NCBI RefSeq assembly: GCF_014200505.1
Contig: NZ_JACHBX010000001.1
Coordinates: 2,063,188 to 2,127,187 of the forward strand
From: Massilia aurea
Lineage (GTDB): Bacteria > Pseudomonadota > Gammaproteobacteria > Burkholderiales > Burkholderiaceae_D
Reading direction: 5' to 3'
DNA: 64,000 nt
Shown here: positions 35,712-45,079 of the stretch, piece after piece
How the letters are laid out: the number at the start of each line of letters is the position of its first letter
Position numbering within the stretch: position 1 is the stretch's first letter
The notes under the pieces: generated by a model
Told to the model about the DNA's origin: nothing
Seen by the model: the letters and a program-made list of their open reading frames with translations, nothing else
Databases searched by the model: none
Position numbers and translations under genes: made by a program

Positions 35712-36949
35712 TCAGCGCTGCGCGACGAGGTGCGCGCGCGCATCGAGCGCAGCGATGCGCGTCACGCCCAGCATCGCCATATTGCGCGAAATTTCCTGTT
35801 GCAGTAAGCCGGCCGCGTGCTCTGCCCCTGCCTGGCCGCCCACGGCGGCGGCATAGGCAAACGGCCGCCCGACAAACACGAACCTGGCGCCCAGCGCCAG
35901 TGCCTTGAGCACATCCGCGCCGCGCCGGATGCCGCTGTCGAGCATGACAGGAATATCGGGACAGGCCGCGACGATACCTGGCATTGCGCGCAGCGGCGCG
36001 ATCGCGCCGTCGAGCTGCCGGCCGCCATGGTTCGACACGATGATGCCGTCAGCGCCCAGCGCGCATGCGGTCCGGGCGTCGTCCTGATGCAGGATCCCCT
36101 TGATGATGAGAACGCCGGGCCATTGCGCGCGGATCAGGCGCACATGTTCCCAGTTCAGGTGCGCGCGGCCGGTAAAGCCCCGGGTGACCGAAGGCGACAG
36201 GATCGGCGCGCCCCGCTGCGCAAAATTGTTCTCGAAATGGGGCATGCCATGCCGGACCAGCGTGCGCAAGAAGGTCCCGAACAGCCAGCGTGGATGCGAG
36301 ATGCCCTGCCAGGCCAGGCCAGGCCAAGGCTGGGCCGTAGCGGCGACGAGAACCCGGCGCGGGCAAAATTGTCCGGGTTGGGGGCGACCGGCGTGTCCAC
36401 CGTGATCACCAGATGGCGAAACCCCGCGTTGCCAATGCGTTCGATCAGCGCGGTGATGTCGGGCACATCGCCAGGCAGATAGGCCTGGAACCAGGCGTCC
36501 GGCTGCGCGCTGGCCACGGTTTCCAGTGGGATCAGCGACGAGCCGCTCATGATCATCGGAATCGCCGCATGCGCCGCCGCCCGCGCCAGCACCAGGTCGC
36601 CCCGATAAGCCGACAGCGCGCTCAGGCCAAGGGGCGCGATGCCGAACGGCGCAGCATAGTCGCGCCCGAACAGCGTTGTTGCCGTACTGCGTACCGAGAC
36701 ATCGTTGAGCACACGGGGCACGAAACGGTAATCGTCGAACGCGCTGCGGTTGTCGTCGAAACTGCGGCGGGTCTCGGCCGCCATCGCGATATAGCCGAAT
36801 ACCGGCCGCGGCAAATGACGACGTGCTGCACCTTCGAAGTCATCCAGACACCGGAGCCTGCACAGGCGGGCCGGCAACGCTATGGCGGCTTGCCGGGGGG
36901 CAGCGGCCGTGGGAGCGCTGCCGGCGGTAATGGCTGTGGTCATGGGCAT
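35712..36949 (-). pseudogene. FMN-dependent alpha-hydroxy-acid oxidase/dehydrogenase, disrupted by a 5-bp repeat expansion
   Basis: Two frames together make one complete enzyme of about 410 residues. The upstream frame (from 36949) has 'YIAMAAETRRSFDDNRSAFD', 'PFGIAPLGLSALSAYRGD' and 'HLVITVDTPVAPNPDNF'. The downstream frame has 'LAWQGISHPRWLFGTF', 'LIIKGILHQDDARTA', the active-site 'GIIVSNHGGRQLDG' and 'PVMLDSGIRRGADVLKAL'. They meet at three CCAGG repeats (36309-36323); with two repeats the frame is continuous and the family sequence is restored. Such flavoenzymes oxidise L-lactate, mandelate or other hydroxy acids. As read, the gene is inactive, or it switches by slippage. Confidence 0.85.
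36309..36323. repeat. CCAGG pentanucleotide repeat (three units) in the oxidase gene
   Basis: (CCAGG)x3 followed by CCAAGG. Three units put the two halves of the oxidase out of frame; two would be in frame. It could arise by slippage or be an assembly/base-calling artefact. Confidence 0.8.
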
Positions 36950-37037
36950 TGGAAGAACGTCGAAACACTATTGTGCCCGCCGCGAGAAGCAAGGACAATT
37001 TCATCTTCGCTAGGTGTGAATGAAGAGAAAGTTGATT

Positions 37038-37928
37038 ATGGAAACGCGCTTCCTGGACAGTTTCGTGACGATCGCCGAATGCGGATCAATGGCCGAAGCC
37101 GCGCGGCGCCTGAACGTGACGCCAACCGCGCTCGCGCAGCGCGTGCGCGTGCTCGAAGACGAGCTGCATGTGAAGCTGATCGAGCGCAGCGGCCGCACGG
37201 TCCAGCTGACCGAAGGCGGCGCCCGCGTGCTGGCCCGCGCGCGCCGCTTCCAGCGCGAAGTACGTGAACTCAAGGCGGCGGCGTCCGAGGATGCGTTCGC
37301 CGGCGAACTACGGTTGGGCACGATTTCGACGGCGCTGACCGGCATGTTGCCCGCCATCCTGTCGACACTCGCCAAACTGCATCCGAAGGTCGATGTCTTC
37401 ATCGAGGCCGATGTATCGCGCCTGCTGTACCACAATGTCCTGAGCGAGGCACTCGATGCCGCATTGCTGATCGAGCCGCAATTTGCCATTCCCAAATCGC
37501 TCGTCTGGCGCACGCTGCGCTCCGAGCCGCTGGTCGTGCTGGCGCCGACGGCGCTCGCGCATATCCCGGCCCTCGAGCTGCTGGCAACGCAACCGCTGAT
37601 CCGCTACGACCGCAACAACTGGGGCGGCCAGCTTGCCGACCGCTACCTGCAGGCGCAGCAGATTTTCCCGCGCGAACGCTTCGAACTCGACGCGCTCGAT
37701 GCGATCGCACTGCTGGTCGAACGGGGGCTGGGGGTATCCCTGGTGCCGGACTGGCCGCGCGCCTGGCCGCTGCCGCCCGGCGTCTCGATCGTTCCGCTGG
37801 ATGGTGCGGCGCCGCAGCGCACGCTGGGCCTGTTATGGCGCGCCCGCTCGCCATTCAGCCGCTTGCTGGAGGAACTGCTCGATGAATGCGCGGCGCGCGA
37901 TCCGTCGCCCCAGCTTGAGCGAGCATGA
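37038..37928 (+). CDS. LysR family regulator
   Basis: 296 residues from the ATG at 37038 (AAGAGAAAG upstream; an ATG six codons earlier is possible). Helix-turn-helix 'GSMAEAARRLNVTPTALAQR' at residues 16-35 and a LysR ligand domain. It is divergent from the disrupted hydroxy-acid oxidase gene and lies next to the disrupted TctC gene, so it presumably regulated this small catabolic cluster. Inducer unknown. Confidence 0.85.
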   Translation: METRFLDSFVTIAECGSMAEAARRLNVTPTALAQRVRVLEDELHVKLIERSGRTVQLTEGGARVLARARRFQREVRELKAAASEDAFAGELRLGTISTALTGMLPAILSTLAKLHPKVDVFIEADVSRLLYHNVLSEALDAALLIEPQFAIPKSLVWRTLRSEPLVVLAPTALAHIPALELLATQPLIRYDRNNWGGQLADRYLQAQQIFPRERFELDALDAIALLVERGLGVSLVPDWPRAWPLPPGVSIVPLDGAAPQRTLGLLWRARSPFSRLLEELLDECAARDPSPQLERA

Positions 37929-37937
37929 TGCGCCGGC

Positions 37938-38935
37938 CTACTCGGCCCTGATGTTCGCGTTGCGCAGCAGGCCAGCCCACTTCGGCACCTCCAGCCGCAT
38001 ATACGCCTTCAGTTCGGCCGACGTGCCACCGCCGGCCGTCAACCCCTGCTGCTCGAGCTTTGCACGCACGTCAGCCGAGGCCAGGCTCTTTTTTACCTCT
38101 GCGTTGAGCCGGTCAACGATGGGTTGCGGGGTACCGGCCGGCACGAACATCCCGAACCACGTCAGGGCCTCGAAGCCAGGCAACCCGGATTCGGCAACCG
38201 TCGGAATGTCGGGCGCTGCGCTGCTGCGCTGCAGGCTGCTCACTGCAATCGCCCGCAGCTTGCCGCTCTTGATATGCGGCAGCAGCGATGGCAGGTTGCC
38301 AACATGACCGGGATCTGGTTGCCCAGCACATCGGCGATGGCATTGGCTTCGCCCTTGTAGGGCACATGCACCATATTGACCTTTCCCATCGACGCAAACA
38401 GTTCGGCCGCCACGTGCTGGGGGCCACCCAGACCGGACGAGCCGTACGACAACCCCTCTTTTTGCGCTCGTGCGTAGGCCAGCAGTTCCTGCACATTCCT
38501 GGCCGGCACGCCAGGGTTGACCACCATGACCATCGGCACCGAGGCCAGCAGCGAAATCGGCGTGAAGTCGGCCACCGGGTCGACTTTCATCTTCGGGTAG
38601 ATGCTTGGTGCGACCACCATCGTCGACTGCGTCGCCACCAGGATGCTGTAGCCGTCGGCCGGCGCCTTGGCCGCCTGCTCGGCCGCGATGATGCCGGTGG
38701 CGCCGGGCCGGTTTTCTACATAGAACGAGCCACCCATGCTTCTGCCCATGCTTTGCGAGAGCAGCCGCGCGACATTGTCGACCGCGCCGCCGGGAGAAAA
38801 GCCGACGATGACCTTGACGGGCTTGGACGGATACGTGTCCGCCAGCGCCCATGCCGGGACCATGCCGGCGCACAGCACGACGCTGATGACGCTGACGACC
38901 CTGCGCCTGGGGATACCGCTTTGTTTGATAGCCAT
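37938..38935 (-). pseudogene. TctC/Bug family binding protein with a one-base frameshift
   Basis: Start ATG at 38935 (GGAGAC nine bases upstream), signal peptide ending 'VPAWALA', then 'VIVGFSPGGAVDNVARLLS' and 'VHVPYKGEANAIADVLGNQIPVM'. At about 38302-38304 the frame shifts; the other frame continues with 'GNLPSLLPHIKSGKLRAIAV' and 'TWFGMFVPAGTPQPIVDRLN' to 37938. Restoring one base (a TTT for TT before GGCAAC) rebuilds a normal 330-residue binding protein. It may be a pseudogene or a sequencing error. Neighbours are a DapA-family gene upstream and LysR downstream. Confidence 0.85.
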
Positions 38936-39013
38936 GGAACTTGTCTCCAATATATTGTTATGAATTACTTCGTTCTGGCATGCGTGGATCACACTGAAAA
39001 ACAGCGAACGGCG

Positions 39014-39955
39014 CTACAGCATGTCCTCCACATGCGGCATCGTGAAGCCGAGCTCGTCCAGTTCGCGTTCGAGCTTGCGTGATTGGTCGGGCGTCAATTC
39101 GATCAAGGGCGGGCGCACCGTGCGCCACGCTTCGTCCCCGGTCTTCCATGCCAGCGCCGCCTTCATCGCTGCGATCAGTGGAAATTGCTGGAACACGGCG
39201 CGGGTCTGGTCCAGCGACTGTTGCTGAGCGTCGAGGTCGGCATCGGCGCCGGCGCGCTGCCAGCTGTCGTACAGCGCCACCATGGGCGCCGGATTGACAT
39301 TGCCGGTGGCCGTGATACAGCCGGCGCCCCCGCCGCGCAGCGTGGCCAGCAACAGGGTTTCGCTGCCGGCGAACACGTCAAAGCCCTCGGGCTGGAAGTG
39401 CCTGAGCATCGCATCGGTATTGGTCCAGTCGCCGGAGCTGTCCTTGACGCCGGCAATCGTGCCGGGATAGGCCTTGAGCAGCCGCTCGATCAATGCCAGG
39501 CTGATCGGGATTTGCGTGACTGGTGGAATGTGATACAGGTAGATCTTCAGGCGCGGATCGGCGACGGCGTCGATCACTGCGGCGAAGCTGCGAAACAGGC
39601 CTTCGTCGCTGACACCCTTGTAATAGAACGGCGGCAGCATCAGGACGCCCCCGCAGCCAGCGTCGACGGCATGCCGGGTCAGTTCGATGGCGTCAGCTGC
39701 AGCGCACGCACCAGTCCCGGGCATCATCTGCGCGGCGGGCAAGCCGGCATCGAGCAAGGCGTCGAGCAGCCGGTGTTTTTCCGTCAGCGCCAGCGAGGTC
39801 GCTTCCGAATTGGTGCCAAAGATCGACAGGCCGACTTGCTGCCTGATGAGCCACTGGCAATGGCGGATGAAGCGTGCGACGGAAGGCGTCTGGTCGGCAT
39901 CGAAAGGCGTGAGCACGGGCGAAAAGACACCGCGAAGTCGTTGACTGGAAGGCAT
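39014..39955 (-). CDS. DapA/NAL superfamily lyase or synthase
   Basis: 313 residues from the ATG at 39955. TIM barrel with 'GVFSPVLTPFDADQTP', a variant of the GTTGE loop ('FGTNSEATSLALTEK'), the aromatic 'KIYLYHIPP' and the Schiff-base Lys of 'TIAGVKDSSGDW' (about residue 171). Members cleave or form pyruvate aldol adducts or dehydrate sugar acids. With TctC and hydroxy-acid oxidase genes nearby, an organic-acid catabolic role is more likely than lysine synthesis. The exact reaction is unknown. Confidence 0.82.
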   Translation of the reverse strand: MPSSQRLRGVFSPVLTPFDADQTPSVARFIRHCQWLIRQQVGLSIFGTNSEATSLALTEKHRLLDALLDAGLPAAQMMPGTGACAAADAIELTRHAVDAGCGGVLMLPPFYYKGVSDEGLFRSFAAVIDAVADPRLKIYLYHIPPVTQIPISLALIERLLKAYPGTIAGVKDSSGDWTNTDAMLRHFQPEGFDVFAGSETLLLATLRGGGAGCITATGNVNPAPMVALYDSWQRAGADADLDAQQQSLDQTRAVFQQFPLIAAMKAALAWKTGDEAWRTVRPPLIELTPDQSRKLERELDELGFTMPHVEDML

Positions 39956-40246
39956 AAAGTATCCCGCGTGATGGGTGAACACAAGTACTACGGGATCATT
40001 CTAGGGAGCTGGTGCGCAAACAAAACAGCATTCTCGACAGTTCATCATCAAGAAAAAGTGGAGCGTGCCGCGGCATTTCTGTCGTCATACAGGAACGAAA
40101 CCCATCTGACATGACGCATTTCTGCACACGATTGCATTGTCATGCCTCAAATGCAACGGATAAGCTGGCATTATGTGGAAGATAAGACATGAACGTCTGC
40201 AGCGCTCACGGGCGCCAGGCATAGAAAATCGCACGGCACTGACAGA
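39956..40246. promoter_or_regulatory. Divergent intergenic region, DapA-like gene / GGDEF-EAL gene
   Basis: 290 bases, A/T-richer than the surroundings, containing the promoters of both divergent genes. No clear operator, small gene or terminator is visible. Confidence 0.35.
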
Positions 40247-42454
40247 ATGACGATGAATCGATTTCGAACTACCGGACTCCCGGCCAGCATCCGGGGCACG
40301 TTGCCCACTCATCTTGACGCATCCGCCACCCCTTCTTCCCACCGTCCCCGCCTCTTGCTGGTCGACGACGAGCCGCGTGTGCTGGCCTCGCTGCAGGAAA
40401 TGCTCAAAGGCAGCGGCTACGCCATCACGACGGCCGACAGCGGCACTGCCGCGCTGGCGTGCCTGGCAGAGATGCGCTTCGACCTGGTGCTGCTCGACCT
40501 GTTGATGATGGATGTCGATGGCCACCAGGTCATGGACTTCATCAATCAGCAAGACACGAAAGCCGACGTCATCGTTGTCAGCGGCACCGTCGGCATCGAG
40601 TCGGCCATCGGCGCGCTGAAGCGCGGCGCCCACGATTACCTGCGCAAGCCGTTCAGCCGCGAAGAATTGCTGCGCACGGTGGACAATGCGCTCAGGCAGC
40701 GCGACCTGCAGCAGATCAACCGTCGCATGGTAGCAGCGCTTGCGCTGTCCGAGAAAAAATACCGTTACCTGGTCGACGCCTCGCCCGACATGATCTACAT
40801 GCTCGGTCATGAAGGCCGCTTCACCTACGTCAATGACCGCGCGTGCCAGATGCTGGGCTACGAACGGGAAGAACTGCTGGGCCAGCACTACACGGCGCTG
40901 CTGCACGCCGAAGACCATGAACGCGCACTCTACGTGTTCAATGAGCGGCGCGTCGGCGAGCGGGCCTCGCGCGACGTCGAGCTGCGCGTGACATGCCGCG
41001 CGGGCCCGACGCACACGCACGACGCTGCCGACACGTCCGTGATAACGATCTCGCTCAACGCGATCGGCATGCACCGTGAAAAACGCGATCCGCACACGCC
41101 TACCTATGTCGGCACCTACGGCATCGCGCGCGACGTGAGCGCGCGCAAGCGTGCCGAGGCGGTCATCCATCACCAGGCCTACCACGACATCCTGACCGAC
41201 CTGCCCAACCGCGTGCTGTTCAAGGACCGGCTCGGCCTGGCAATGCTACAGGCCCGGCGCAAGCACACCGAGCTGGCCGTGATGTTCATCGACCTGGACC
41301 GCTTCAAGCTCGTCAACGACACGCTCGGCCACGGCCATGGCGACAAATTGCTGCAGCAGGTGGCGCTGCGCCTGAAGGATTGCCTGCGCAAGGGCGACAC
41401 GCTGGCGCGCCAGGGTGGCGACGAATTCACGATCGTGCTGCCCGACCTGCGCTCGCGCGACGATGCACGCGTGGTCGCCGACAAGTTCATCGAACGGCTG
41501 CAACAACCGTTCGACCTGAGCGGCAACGAGGTGCATATTTCGGCGTCGATCGGCGTGGCCATCTACCCCGAACACGGCGAATCGATCGACGAATTGCTGC
41601 GCAATGCCGACATCGCGATGTACCGCGTGAAGGACCTCGGCAAGAATGGCCACGCCTTCTACGACCCGTCGATGCACGATGCGCTGCACCAGAACGTCGC
41701 GCTCGAACAGCATCTGCGCCGCGCGCTCGAACGCAATGAACTCGAGATGTACTACCAGCCGCAGATCGACGCCGCCAGTGGCCGCATCATCGGCGCCGAA
41801 GCGCTGATGCGCTGGAACCATCCGGTACGCGGCCTGATCATGCCCGGCGAGTTCCTGCCGTTCGCTGAAGAAAGCGGCCTGATCGTGCCGATCTCGGAGT
41901 GGATGATCGACACCCTGTGCCGCGACATGGCGCACTGGGGCACGGACGGCGCGGACCCGCTGACGCTGTCGCTGAATCTGTCGCCGCATTATCTCGACCA
42001 CAGCAAATTCTTCGAAACGATGCGCAATGCCTTGCAGCGCTACGACATTGGCCCCGGGCGGATTGCCGTGGAGATCACGGAAAACATCTGCATCCGCAAT
42101 CCGCAATATGCGATCGAGCAGCTGAAAAAACTTGGGCAGTTGGGTGTGTCGGTGGCCATTGACGATTTTGGCACCGGGTATTCGTCGCTCGCGTATCTGC
42201 ACCGGTTTCCGATCCACACCATCAAGATCGACCAGTCCTTCGTGCAGCAGATCAGCGACGAAGACGGGCATTATCCGGTCGTGCTGGCGATCATCTCGAT
42301 TTCACGCGGCCTGAATCTCGACCTGGTGGCCGAAGGCGTGGAAACCGAAGTACAGGCGCGCTATCTGCGCGCCCACGGATGTTCGACGATGCAGGGCTTT
42401 TTGTTTCACCGGCCAATGCCGCTGGGGGGCTTTGTCAACGTGCTCAATTCGTAA
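40247..42454 (+). CDS. Response regulator with PAS, GGDEF and EAL domains (c-di-GMP turnover)
   Basis: 735 residues. REC domain (residues ~34-150) with 'RLLLVDDEP' acidic pocket, phospho-Asp 84 in 'VLLDLLMMD' and the conserved Lys in 'YLRKPFSREEL'. A PAS domain (~165-300) 'YRYLVDASPDMIYMLG'. GGDEF domain with intact GGDEF at residues 390-394 and 'DLDRFKLVNDTLGH'. EAL domain with EAL at 518-520, 'DDFGTGYSSLAYLHRFPIHT' and 'DLVAEGVETEVQARYL'. Both catalytic motifs look intact, so it could make and degrade c-di-GMP. Its last 215 bases are duplicated at 58932-59146, and the T6SS island begins directly at its stop codon. Confidence 0.92.
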   Translation: MTMNRFRTTGLPASIRGTLPTHLDASATPSSHRPRLLLVDDEPRVLASLQEMLKGSGYAITTADSGTAALACLAEMRFDLVLLDLLMMDVDGHQVMDFINQQDTKADVIVVSGTVGIESAIGALKRGAHDYLRKPFSREELLRTVDNALRQRDLQQINRRMVAALALSEKKYRYLVDASPDMIYMLGHEGRFTYVNDRACQMLGYEREELLGQHYTALLHAEDHERALYVFNERRVGERASRDVELRVTCRAGPTHTHDAADTSVITISLNAIGMHREKRDPHTPTYVGTYGIARDVSARKRAEAVIHHQAYHDILTDLPNRVLFKDRLGLAMLQARRKHTELAVMFIDLDRFKLVNDTLGHGHGDKLLQQVALRLKDCLRKGDTLARQGGDEFTIVLPDLRSRDDARVVADKFIERLQQPFDLSGNEVHISASIGVAIYPEHGESIDELLRNADIAMYRVKDLGKNGHAFYDPSMHDALHQNVALEQHLRRALERNELEMYYQPQIDAASGRIIGAEALMRWNHPVRGLIMPGEFLPFAEESGLIVPISEWMIDTLCRDMAHWGTDGADPLTLSLNLSPHYLDHSKFFETMRNALQRYDIGPGRIAVEITENICIRNPQYAIEQLKKLGQLGVSVAIDDFGTGYSSLAYLHRFPIHTIKIDQSFVQQISDEDGHYPVVLAIISISRGLNLDLVAEGVETEVQARYLRAHGCSTMQGFLFHRPMPLGGFVNVLNS
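42240..42454 (+). repeat. Direct repeat, copy 1: 3' end of the EAL domain gene
   Basis: This 215-base stretch, ending at the stop codon, aligns without gaps to 58932-59146 (about 90 % identical by eye). The two copies are in the same orientation and bracket a 16.5-kb segment of the T6SS island. Confidence 0.9.
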
Positions 42455-42520
42455 GCCGCTGCATGGGCACGTCGTGGTTGCCCCTCTTGGCTGGCTTTGT
42501 AGGGACGTTGGCCGCGGAGA

Positions 42521-42964
42521 TCATTGACCACCCGCACCATCGCGCGCTATGGCAATACCGCGCTGCGTCCGGTCAGGTACCCCCGCCGAGGTTGTCAACT
42601 CGACGGTGTCATCCGGATAGATATGCACACCGAGAAATTTTGCCCCCTGCACGACGGTGTCAAGGCGCAGCGGATTCCGATTTGCGACTGTCTCGCCATT
42701 GCGTGGTGTGCCCTTGGGGCCATCAAGCCGCCAGGTGACGGTTTTCTGCCCCAACGCGAACGAGACGCCGGTGAAGATCCCGCCACCGGTAGCCGGATAC
42801 GCCTCGCTGGTTTCGCCGACCTTACCGTCGATGTAGACATCGAAGATGGGCCGGTCAAGATAATTGAAAAGCACAACATCCAATACGACTTTCATTGATT
42901 TCGCCTCACAAACATGTGCTACAGGCAGGAAGGCGATCGCCCCGAGAAGATGGCGCCGCTTCAT
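42521..42964 (-). CDS. Family A secreted protein, copy A1 (putative T6SS immunity)
   Basis: 147 residues, the leftmost and shortest member of the six-copy family A. N-terminus 'MKRRHLLGAIAFLPVAHVCEAK' is a twin-Arg/hydrophobic export signal with a possible lipobox Cys. The body has the family signature 'VVLFNYLDRPIFDVYIDGKV', 'YPATGGGIFTGVSF', 'TVTWRLDGPKGTP' and 'FLGVHIYPDDTVEL'. A short frame starting within its stop codon (about 42455-42528) may be the last trace of a lipase start, cut off at the EAL gene. A distant resemblance to DUF3304-type beta domains is possible. Function inferred from position only. Confidence 0.7.
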   Translation of the reverse strand: MKRRHLLGAIAFLPVAHVCEAKSMKVVLDVVLFNYLDRPIFDVYIDGKVGETSEAYPATGGGIFTGVSFALGQKTVTWRLDGPKGTPRNGETVANRNPLRLDTVVQGAKFLGVHIYPDDTVELTTSAGVPDRTQRGIAIARDGAGGQ

Positions 42965-43079
42965 TGCTGCAACAAGAAGTTTGCCGTTTCTGACTTCAAC
43001 ATTTGATTCTCAAAAAAGTTTTTTGAACTTGCCAGACTCGAGCAGCTGATAGCGCTTCTTCCCATCGTCGTCTAAACCA

Positions 43080-43203
43080 AGTTGATTTGCTTATCACAGT
43101 GTAGCCGCCTTGCGATATTGCCGGTTTCGTCGAAAAACGGCGACAGGTCTTTTAAATAGGTTTAACAACACGCTTCTGCTATCGGGAAGATGTTGTCAGC
43201 CAT
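43080..43203 (-). pseudogene. Remnant of a DUF2235 (Tle1-type) lipase N-terminus behind A2
   Basis: An ATG at 43203 overlaps the A2 stop (ATGGCTGA), giving 'MADNIFPIAEACC' and a stop. A little further on, another frame reads 'DLSPFFDETGNIARR', matching the lipase 'HLSLFFDGTGNN' motif. It has been eroded to about 120 bases. Confidence 0.6.
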
Positions 43204-43666
43204 GGTCTCTTCCTGCCTCTGCCATCTCCAATTGGCCACGCTCACTAACCTGAGGAAAACCGACTGATGGAATAAGCTCTACTGTGTAGTCGGGATAGAC
43301 GTGTATGCCCAAATACTTTCCACCCCGGATAGAAACAAGTTCCGGACTGTTTTTACTGGTAACCGTGTCACCGTTATTTTTCATTCCAGGCGGCCCGCTC
43401 AGTCGCCATGTCACTTTTTTCGCACCCAACGCAAGACTTATTCCCATCATCACTCCACTGCCGGTGCCGGGATATTTATCCGAACTACCATCGATAGTTT
43501 CATCGATTAGCAGCTCAAAAATTGGGCGGTTCAGATAATTGAATAAAACAACGTCAAAGTTCGCTTTCATCGATTCAACTTTGCATGCATTAACAAGCGC
43601 GAAACATATCCCTGCGCCTATCAAAGTGCGACGATCAATTCGTGAAAAAAACTTATGATCAAACAT
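43196..43666 (-). CDS. Family A secreted protein, copy A2 (putative T6SS immunity)
   Basis: 156 residues from the ATG at 43666, chosen because AAGG lies about ten bases upstream and because it gives the family length; a TTG three codons earlier is the alternative. Signal 'RIDRRTLIGAGICFALVNAC' ends in a lipobox-like 'LVNAC'. Family body: 'VVLFNYLNRPIFELLIDETI', 'KVTWRLSGPPGMKNNGD', 'YLGIHVYPDYTVELIPS'. With A3 it forms a sub-branch ('MKNNG.T', 'EMAEAGRDH' end) distinct from A1/A4-A6. Base composition is lower in GC than the chromosome to the left. Likely periplasmic lipoprotein. Confidence 0.75.
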   Translation of the reverse strand: MFDHKFFSRIDRRTLIGAGICFALVNACKVESMKANFDVVLFNYLNRPIFELLIDETIDGSSDKYPGTGSGVMMGISLALGAKKVTWRLSGPPGMKNNGDTVTSKNSPELVSIRGGKYLGIHVYPDYTVELIPSVGFPQVSERGQLEMAEAGRDHG

Positions 43667-43753
43667 TGAAAGCAACCTTGGAAAAAATTAACTTCACTGG
43701 AGAATCGATAGCTTCTGCATTTATTCTATGGAGCAGAGCGGCAATCTGACTGC

Positions 43754-44419
43754 TCATTCCCTGTGAGGTGTACGAGGAATCCCGAAGAATGGGTTATCGA
43801 TTTCATTTTTACAAAATTGACCTTCAGGGAGCACAGCTGCATGTTGCTCTACCAGACTAGATGAAAGCGGTTTTTCTGTTTGAAAAGTTGCAAGCGTTGC
43901 TTTAACAGTTCCGTCAACAAGAAAATGTAATATAACCTTGTCCACTTTGATATCACTTTCGGCAGGTTGTACATCTACAATAGCTTCGCACCAAGCACTA
44001 CCACGCCCGCGCCCTTTAAGGCTGCGTATGTCGCGCTGATCACTCAATTTTCCGTCAAACGAATCAAGATCGTAAATCACGCTCCATACCACTTTTATTT
44101 TTAATGGCTTGTCAGTTGCTTTATTCCAAATCAAACAACAGGTATCGCCACCACCAGCTACCTCCTGGCCATTATCAAGCAGCGTTTCACCAGAATTTCG
44201 GAAAAATACCGATCCACCATTAGCTGCATTTTCAACATCGAAAGGGATTGAAACGTCCTTGTATAAAATACTGAAAATGTCATATTTTGTGTAGTTGTAT
44301 GCAGTTGTAGTAAAAGTCGTCTCATTAAGCTTTTCCAGTCTACGCGCTTCGTCTTCTTTTGAAATGCAACCCAATAGAAAGGAAACAACCGCTAATGCAC
44401 ATATAAAATTTTTCATCAA
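43754..44419 (-). CDS. Lipoprotein with DUF3304-like features (putative immunity)
   Basis: 221 residues; signal peptide with lipobox 'SFLLGC' (Cys 18). The body has 'AYNYTKYDIFSILYKDVSI' and 'VAGGGDTCCLIWN', matching the G.NYT...GGG..CC pattern of family B at low similarity, then 'KIKVVWSVIYDLDSFDGKLS'. It lies between A3 and A2 in the same orientation and is A/T-rich. I take it as a diverged member of the same immunity-like superfamily. Its effector is not visible. Confidence 0.7.
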   Translation of the reverse strand: MMKNFICALAVVSFLLGCISKEDEARRLEKLNETTFTTTAYNYTKYDIFSILYKDVSIPFDVENAANGGSVFFRNSGETLLDNGQEVAGGGDTCCLIWNKATDKPLKIKVVWSVIYDLDSFDGKLSDQRDIRSLKGRGRGSAWCEAIVDVQPAESDIKVDKVILHFLVDGTVKATLATFQTEKPLSSSLVEQHAAVLPEGQFCKNEIDNPFFGIPRTPHRE

Positions 44420-44517
44420 CTCATCACCCAGGGAGCTAATAGCATCGCTTCATCAATGGATTCGGCGTGCCTTTTTAGATGTTGCGATTACGTGCTTCTT
44501 CCATCGCAACATCATCG

Positions 44518-44988
44518 TTAATCATGATCTCTTCCTGCCTCTGCCATTTCTTGTTGACCACGCTGGCTAACCCGTGGAATACCAACTGATGGGATCAGAT
44601 CTACTGTGTAGTCAGGATAAACGTGTATGCCCAGATAACGTCCACCTGGAATAGCAACAAGTTCAGGACTATTTTTACTGGTAATAGTTTCACCGTTATT
44701 TTTCATTCCAGGCGGCCCATCCAGCCGCCAAGTCACTTTTTTTTGACCCAATGAAATTCCGACCCCAATCATAATACCGCTTCCGGTACCAGGGTATGCA
44801 TCGGAACTGGCATCAACAGTTCCATCGATCAGCAATTCAAAAATTGGACGATCCAAATAATTAAATAAAACGACGTCAAAACTGGGTTTCGTTAACTTAG
44901 CATCGCATGCGTTTGTCAACATAACACATACCCCTGCACCCAGTAATCTTCGGCGATTGACCCTTGGAACGCCTTCACAATTTTTCAT
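44518..44988 (-). CDS. Family A secreted protein, copy A3 (putative T6SS immunity)
   Basis: 156 residues from the ATG at 44988, which gives the family length; the frame is open 11 codons further to another ATG (45021). Signal 'RVNRRRLLGAGVCVMLTNAC', lipobox-like 'LTNAC'. Close to A2: 'VVLFNYLDRPIFELLIDGTV', 'YPGTGSGIMIGVGISLGQ', 'YLGIHVYPDYTVDLIPSVGI'. A short reading frame starting at its stop ('MINDDVAMEEARNRNI') may be the last trace of an effector start. Confidence 0.75.
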   Translation of the reverse strand: MKNCEGVPRVNRRRLLGAGVCVMLTNACDAKLTKPSFDVVLFNYLDRPIFELLIDGTVDASSDAYPGTGSGIMIGVGISLGQKKVTWRLDGPPGMKNNGETITSKNSPELVAIPGGRYLGIHVYPDYTVDLIPSVGIPRVSQRGQQEMAEAGRDHD

Positions 44989-45079
44989 TGGCTTCAACTT
45001 TCGGCAACAGTTCAACTGCATCGGAAAGTCGATATCTTCTGCTCTTATTATTCGTGACAGATCGGCAACATCGACATCT

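Noticed and set aside
35815..36482. Plus-strand open frame opposite the oxidase pseudogene
   Set aside because: Shadow frame; the oxidase motifs are on the minus strand on both sides of the frameshift.
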